NCBI GenBank assembly: GCA_015501585.1
Contig: JADNRY010000927.1
Location: 1-21,503, forward strand
Origin: Rhodocollybia butyracea
Taxonomy: Eukaryota > Basidiomycota > Agaricomycetes > Agaricales > Omphalotaceae
Length of the DNA: 21,503 nt
Direction: 5' to 3'
The notes under the pieces are model-generated. The model ran no database searches. It was not told the DNA's origin and saw only the letters and a list, made by a program, of their open reading frames with translations. Made by a program: the position numbers and the translations under genes. Of this stretch, positions 17,064 to 21,503 are shown one piece after another. Numbering within the stretch: position 1 is the first letter of the stretch; every line of letters begins with the position of its first letter.

Positions 17064-17154
17064 TTCGAATGCGGGGAATCGAACCCCGGGCTGCTGTGTC
17101 GTCACACGTACACGTTATGAAAGATAGCAATGTTAGCTACTACACCACATTGGA
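17064..17154 (-). tRNA. tRNA-Glu(TTC) with 19-nt intron, slightly decayed
   Basis: The block B counterpart of 13393-13484. The T-arm, D-arm, anticodon TTC and B box are intact. The acceptor (TCCAATG/CATTCGA) has one mismatch at position 3-70, and the anticodon stem (GCTAT/ACAGC) has one A-C mismatch. The intron at 17099-17117 has a sequence different from that of the first copy. It could still be transcribed, but aminoacylation or processing may be impaired. It could equally be called a pseudogene. Confidence 0.75.
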
Positions 17155-17272
17155 AGTGTTAGCAGAGAGTGCTAGTTGATCAACGGAGAAGGGCCCCTCT
17201 CCTTCCAAACCAACCCCTCGCACATCATGCATTATGCCCGATTCCCTCCCTTTGAGATTGCTCGGCCCCGAT

Positions 17273-17945
17273 CTAATTCTGCAGTTCTCGTCCCCTTTCC
17301 AACAAAAACTTTCGTGCAAGGTAAAGAGATCGTACTATGTCTATAGGGAATCCAAAGTCCTGTATCCTGTGTTCAGCGTGCAGAGTTCCAGAATTGCGGC
17401 TGGCGTTTCCTATGCATATTTCCTTTCGAAAAATGCAGGAGGAAAGGAATCGATTGCGACTCCCCTATCTCCTGAGGTGACTATGGCAGCTGGGCGACTG
17501 CAATACATATCTAAAATGTAAGTAAGTCTCCAGTAAAGGAAACAAAAAACTGCATCTCATTGTAGAAGGTAAAATTTCCAAATTGGGGAATCGAACGCCC
17601 AGGCTGTCTAGATCAAGAAAGACAGCACTGATATCCACTACACCACATCGGACTTGGTAGGACCCATTGAATATTGAACTTGAACTAAAGTCGGGGGATT
17701 TATATCCCAGGAGTGGCCACCGGCTAAACGCAGGCATCCGGTTTGGAAGCTCCCATTGTGTTTGTTCTCAGTACTTCCGATGTGTACACATTTCGACCAC
17801 TTGTCGACCACCCCTTCCCTTTGCGATGTCTCTCCCGGGCGCCGATAGATACATCCTGAATCTACAGTTTCTGTGTCCTTTTCAACAAAAACTTGTGTAC
17901 AAAGTAAAGAAATCGTCTGTACCATAAATAATTGAAAGTCCCATG
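17273..17945. repeat. Repeated flank of the tRNA-Glu units
   Basis: About 17273-17350 (ct..tctgcagttctcg, caacaaaaactt, aagtaaaga-type stretch) is repeated at about 17855-17945 with moderate divergence. Each copy lies a few hundred bases past a tRNA-Glu copy, so the repeated unit was tRNA plus flank, not the tRNA alone. Confidence 0.7.
17577..17652 (-). pseudogene. tRNA-Glu pseudogene
   Basis: The minus strand keeps TCCGATGTGGTGTAGTGG, the anticodon stem GCTGT/ACAGC with TTC anticodon and a shortened intron-like insert, and a B box GTTCGATTCC. The acceptor and T stems no longer pair properly (tgggc against cccca; 3' end AATTTGGA). Confidence 0.75.
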
Positions 17946-18108
17946 TCTCAGCCATACGAACAGAGGTAGAATCTCAGCCAGCATTTCAGAAACTGTCAAG
18001 TACTACGCGTCTACTTTCTTCCTTCAACTTGAAACGGGTGTTGAAATGCGGGAGAAAAAATCGATGTCGAAGCATTCAAAATTTCAATTAATGCTGAGAC
18101 TCATCGAG

Positions 18109-18205
18109 ATATCGATCCCCGGGCTACTGTGAATACCATAAAGCCTAGAGGACATTGTAGAAAGACAGTAGAGCACATCGTAGAAAGACAACATAGCCAC
18201 CAAAC
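18109..18205 (-). pseudogene. Heavily rearranged tRNA-Glu relic
   Basis: On the minus strand a TGGTGGCTATG-like D-arm is followed by two copies of the anticodon-region motif gtctttctac(g/a)atgt, then a long insert, then CACAGTAGCCCGGGG and a damaged T-arm. The anticodon region was duplicated inside the relic. Confidence 0.6.
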
Positions 18206-18411
18206 CATACTTAGTAGATTTGCTATAGGTCGAGTCTTGATTGGTACCGTGAACCTGAAGTTGGGATGGGTTGGCGGGCTGGCTAAATACATATTGATTC
18301 TTGATTTTGCGTCGGTTGTCCTTCATATATCCAGAGCGGTACGAACTTTTCAGTTTGCGTCGAAGAGGTGACCCGGGCGGAAAAAAAATGCGTTCACCAT
18401 AATTGCGACAT

Positions 18412-18477
18412 TTCCAATGTGGAGAATCGAACTCCGGGCTTAAGTAGTGGTGGTTTTAGCCACTACACCTCATTGGA
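18412..18477 (-). pseudogene. tRNA-Glu pseudogene lacking anticodon arm
   Basis: The acceptor ends TCCAATG/CATTGGA pair perfectly and the AGTGGCTA D-loop and AGTTCGATTCT B box remain. Only 66 bases are left, and no anticodon stem or TTC anticodon can be folded: the middle has been deleted or replaced. Confidence 0.75.
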
Positions 18478-19694
18478 ATCGTTAGAACTAGTCGAGGTCG
18501 ACTTGATTAAGTGAATGGTGCCCGAGTCGGGCAACAGCAATCCTCAGAACTGTAGCACGTCAAAGCCTGGTTGATGCTCAGTCGTTCGCGACCAGTAACT
18601 GTTAAGTGCAGAAGGGCGTTTTGATACCGTGGAGTAGACTTCAGCCTATTAGCTGAGATCTGTCTATCCAAGACGCGCAAGGACCATCTTGGAGCGCTTG
18701 TCAAAAACCTGCCAAAACGTAGTACCTGATTGATAGTAGTTCATCTATGATGCCAAGGGATCATTATGAGATCTTACTTACCGACGTTCTGTAAGTCACG
18801 GATCACGGAAGCCTACCAGGTCACTTGCAAAAAGAACTGAAGTCAAGGATTTTCGGCGCGACATTTGCTCGCTGCTCGAATTTTTTCTGGGGCTATATGC
18901 CTTGAATCCAAGCGTAGCAGCCTGCATGTATCACGATCACAATCATGATAAACGAATCAAGATGACACAGATAGAAATATCATCCATCGCTGTGTTTCGA
19001 GTTGGTCCTGAAGACCTGAGCTCAACACGCGGACGCCCAGTGAGGAGTGGCCCTATTACCTTAAATCCCGACCTGAGGGTACCTGAGCATTTACTAAATG
19101 TTGCAACTGTTTCGCCGCGGCCTTCAGTGGTCACTGGTGGTGCATGTGCATGAGGGCGCATGAGGCTGTCATTTTGTTGACATGACATGACATACTGAAT
19201 ATGTGATTGCTCGCGGCTCGCGCCCCTCATTTTTGCTCACAACAAAAAGGATAATTGCTATTCAACTTCTCTCAGAGTCCAAGACCACTTCAATAGCAGT
19301 ACGTTTGAGCTCCTCTGTAGTTCTTAATCATTAATATGTTTACAGAAATTGGTCATTCACCCAACAGTTATCAGTTAAGTAGGCAGATAGATTTGAAGCA
19401 GCATGACGAACTTGATGATGAGGCCTGTATCTCGTATATTTATGAAGGTGTCATATACAGATGACAAGAGATTGATAGGTGACTGATAGGCAACTAATAG
19501 GTAAAGTGTCAGCTGTGTTGCTGTAATTTCCATATGCAACGGATTTAGGACACGGTTCATCACTTTGCGCTGTCTATCAAAGCCGAAAGACAGGCAGATA
19601 CTCTTATGGTAGATTTGAACTACAGAGGTTTCATACAAATATACGAAGCTGACCTGGGTATGCGTCGCTCTCTTGAAGACATCCCTTTTCCCTG
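18478..19694. other. No gene recognised
   Basis: Non-coding as far as I can see. Small structures only: a 15-base dyad tgcccgagtcgggca at 18519-18533 and short catgacatgacat repeats near 19180. The end of this stretch should contain the promoter of the gene starting at 19695. Confidence 0.4.
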
Positions 19695-21496
19695 ATGGCC
19701 CCCCTTGTTAACATCGAAGGCTCGTACGGATCTCTTTTTCTTGGAGTAATTGCCTCGATCGGGTGAGTTTCTTTACTTTCGGGTAGTGTAAGTATTCTTA
19801 TCCCATGTATTAGCTTAATGGGTATTACCACGATGCAAACATGGATTTATTGGCTTAAATACAGCAAAAGAGATCGCGTGGGCACCAAAACATCAGTACG
19901 TGCATCTCACAGATTCTCCATGACACTAATACCCAAACATCGTCTAGGTTCTGGTATTATGGTAAGGGAGAAAATCGAAACGCGTAGGATACTTACGGCG
20001 GACATTGACAAACACCTCGCAGGTGCCTGGAGTTTATTCGTGCATGCTTTGCAGTCCATGCAGTAATACCACTATGTTGTTGTAGAGTGGGGCGATCCAG
20101 AGGCACTTGGAGTTAAATATTTGGTACGCTTATCATTGCTTTGTGGACAAAATAGAACCGTCACTGGACCAGAATACTAGGAGCTTTAATGTGAGTTCCT
20201 ACTATCCCATTATCAAATTGGCGATGAACTAAGGGAATTCATAATAGATTTATGTACCCCTTAATGTAAGTCCACAGCCCTGAACTGAACTAACTCATCT
20301 TGACGCGTAAGAAACCTTTTTGTAGAGTAGTATTCAAATTATGGTTCACAGTTTCTTCGCATACCGGGTCAAAGTTTGTGAGGCACTTCTTCGGCGACCG
20401 AAACCTACTTGCTAATTTTCGCTGAACAGTGAGCCGAAACAATTGGTATCTTGTTGGACTTATAGTGAGTTTCCCATAACACCAAGCCGACGAATGACAA
20501 TTGCATGTCTAATGGCTGACAGATGATTCTTGCCGTTGCGAATTTGGGTTCGTTCAGAAATAAAGAATTAAAGCTTCGAATTAACGGATAGGCCCTTTAT
20601 CATAGCTGCAAATCTGGGTGCGTAATTTTCCGACAGCTTCATCAATTACTTGCGTCTGATTTTGTAAATGTTTAGCTCTATATGTTGAAATGTAAGTCAT
20701 TTCATATTTTGTCCTCGTACTGCTACTAAGTGCCAATGCTACCTCAGTACTCTTGCCCAAGAGTTATCCAAAATTCAAGGCTCAGATAAACTGGGGGTGA
20801 GTTCGCTTTTGTCACCCATTTTCCATTTTGAAGAAGAGTCTAACGTGTTGTATCACGGACCAGAACCTCGCTACAATCGGACTAGCCTCCTCCATCGCGG
20901 CCGATGTCAGCATCACCTTTTCATTATTATTTTATGTAAACCGTTTCCGCGCGCACATTGAGGAGAAGCGGTACGTAAATATCCAATCGAACAAATGGCG
21001 ACGATAATCAATATACACGGTGTAGGACGCTACGTTTGATCAACCGGATTATGTTTTATCTTATCAACGTAGGGGCTCTTACCAGGTACGATTCCTCCTT
21101 CAGTTTGGCGAAGATCAATCTCAAATCAGAATCACTAGTATGATTGATATTGCAACCCTGGTTCTAGTGAGTTTGTTTGATTTAGTGATTTATCAATGTC
21201 AAGCTCTGAGAATCTTTGCTAGTGTGATGCGTTAACTAACCCACCAAATCTAAAGTTCTACGCATTAGCTGAAGTTACAGGAAATTGTAAGTATCCAAAT
21301 TTTCAGGTTTTTTTGCTACTGATACAGTTTGTCATGATCTGGCTAGTATACGCAAATTCGTTGTTAGCTACGTGGGTACAATTCAGAGTATGCTGGAAAT
21401 TTGCTGATTTCTTCAAATAGGCTTAATGCGAGAGACAGTTTGAAAAGCATTTCAGAGGCGGAAACCACGGTTTGTCCTTTGACTCAGCATACTTGA
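19695..21496 (+). pseudogene. DUF6534-type multispan membrane protein, one-base frameshift in exon 4
   Basis: It resembles the seven-helix DUF6534 proteins expanded in mushrooms (function unknown). Exons: 19695-19762, 19814-19895, 19948-19961, 20023-20123, 20156-20190, 20248-20265, 20328-20377, 20430-20464, 20523-20547, 20676-20691, 20748-20796, 20864-20970, 21026-21085, 21130-21166, 21256-21286, 21347-21371, 21421-21496. Signatures: MAPLVNIEGSYGSLFLGV, GITTMQTWIYWLKYS, WGDPEAL, HSFFAYRVKVLSRNNWYLVG, ASSIAADVSITFSLLFYV and YANSLLATLNAR. Near 20065 one A is extra: the frame reads AVI.. where the family expects AVYHYVVVEWGDP. Without that base the exon sum is 828 nt, exactly 275 residues plus stop at 21494-21496. 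All later exons remain in frame, so the lesion is recent or a sequence error. The exon 7 acceptor (gag at 20325-20327) was chosen by homology, and the last exon could have another splice. Confidence 0.78.
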
Positions 21497-21503
21497 CATG
21501 ATG

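Larger units (their letters stand above)
15277..17208. repeat. Tandem segmental duplication, block B
   Basis: This is the degenerate direct copy of 11229-13545, shorter by nearly 400 bp mainly through the exon 3-4 deletion. It keeps gene order, orientation and the ggagaagggcccctctcc stretch after the tRNA-Glu. Confidence 0.88.

Noticed and set aside
18519..18720. A structured small RNA gene after the last tRNA-Glu relic
   Set aside because: There is a 15-base dyad but no recognisable snRNA, snoRNA or 5S box, and no promoter motif.
1..21503. CRISPR array or bacterial-type operon
   Set aside because: There are no regularly spaced identical repeats, and introns and nuclear tRNA introns show this is eukaryotic DNA.

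Overview
The window looks like nuclear DNA of a basidiomycete fungus, most likely an agaricomycete. Genes are split by many short introns (about 45-70 nt, GT..AG). The recognisable families are typical of mushroom genomes: a free-standing NRPS-like/acetyl-CoA-synthetase-like adenylating enzyme, a Sec14-type CRAL-TRIO protein, a small kinase-like protein and a DUF6534-type seven-helix membrane protein. tRNA genes carry introns after position 37. Species cannot be named from the sequence.

Layout. 1-2150: gene-poor, with a probable copia-type LTR remnant, an inverted fragment of the same repeat end, and small direct repeats. 2156-2711: a non-autonomous hAT-like element. 2883-9026: a large inverted duplication (palindrome) with arms of about 2.2 kb and a 40-bp spacer near 6813. 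Each arm carries one copy of the same adenylating-enzyme gene, and the two copies point away from each other. The left copy has lost its start region, has a 7-bp frameshift and is split by a nested insertion of 1,679 bp (telomere-like repeats, a Tc1/mariner-like MITE, and inside that a PIF/Harbinger-like MITE). The right copy has its start but carries a one-base deletion. The lesions are complementary, so neither copy encodes the full enzyme.

9032-11210: a lysine/proline/serine-rich ORF of unknown function on the minus strand, a decayed tRNA-Asp and an intron-containing tRNA-Asp(GTC). 11222-13545: an intact seven-exon Sec14-like gene (exon sum exactly 415 codons) followed by an intron-containing tRNA-Glu(TTC). 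This block is duplicated in tandem at 15277-17208, where the Sec14 copy is a pseudogene with exons 3-4 deleted and the tRNA-Glu is slightly decayed. Between the two blocks lies a kinase-like gene with a probable single-base frameshift. Three more decaying tRNA-Glu copies follow to 18477, so this is a five-member tRNA-Glu series at different stages of decay.

18478-19694 shows nothing I can name. 19695-21496 is a 17-exon DUF6534-type membrane protein gene with exons as short as 14-18 nt and one extra base in exon 4. The genes do not form an evident pathway. The main theme is local duplication (inverted and tandem), tRNA multiplication, nested transposons and recent gene inactivation.
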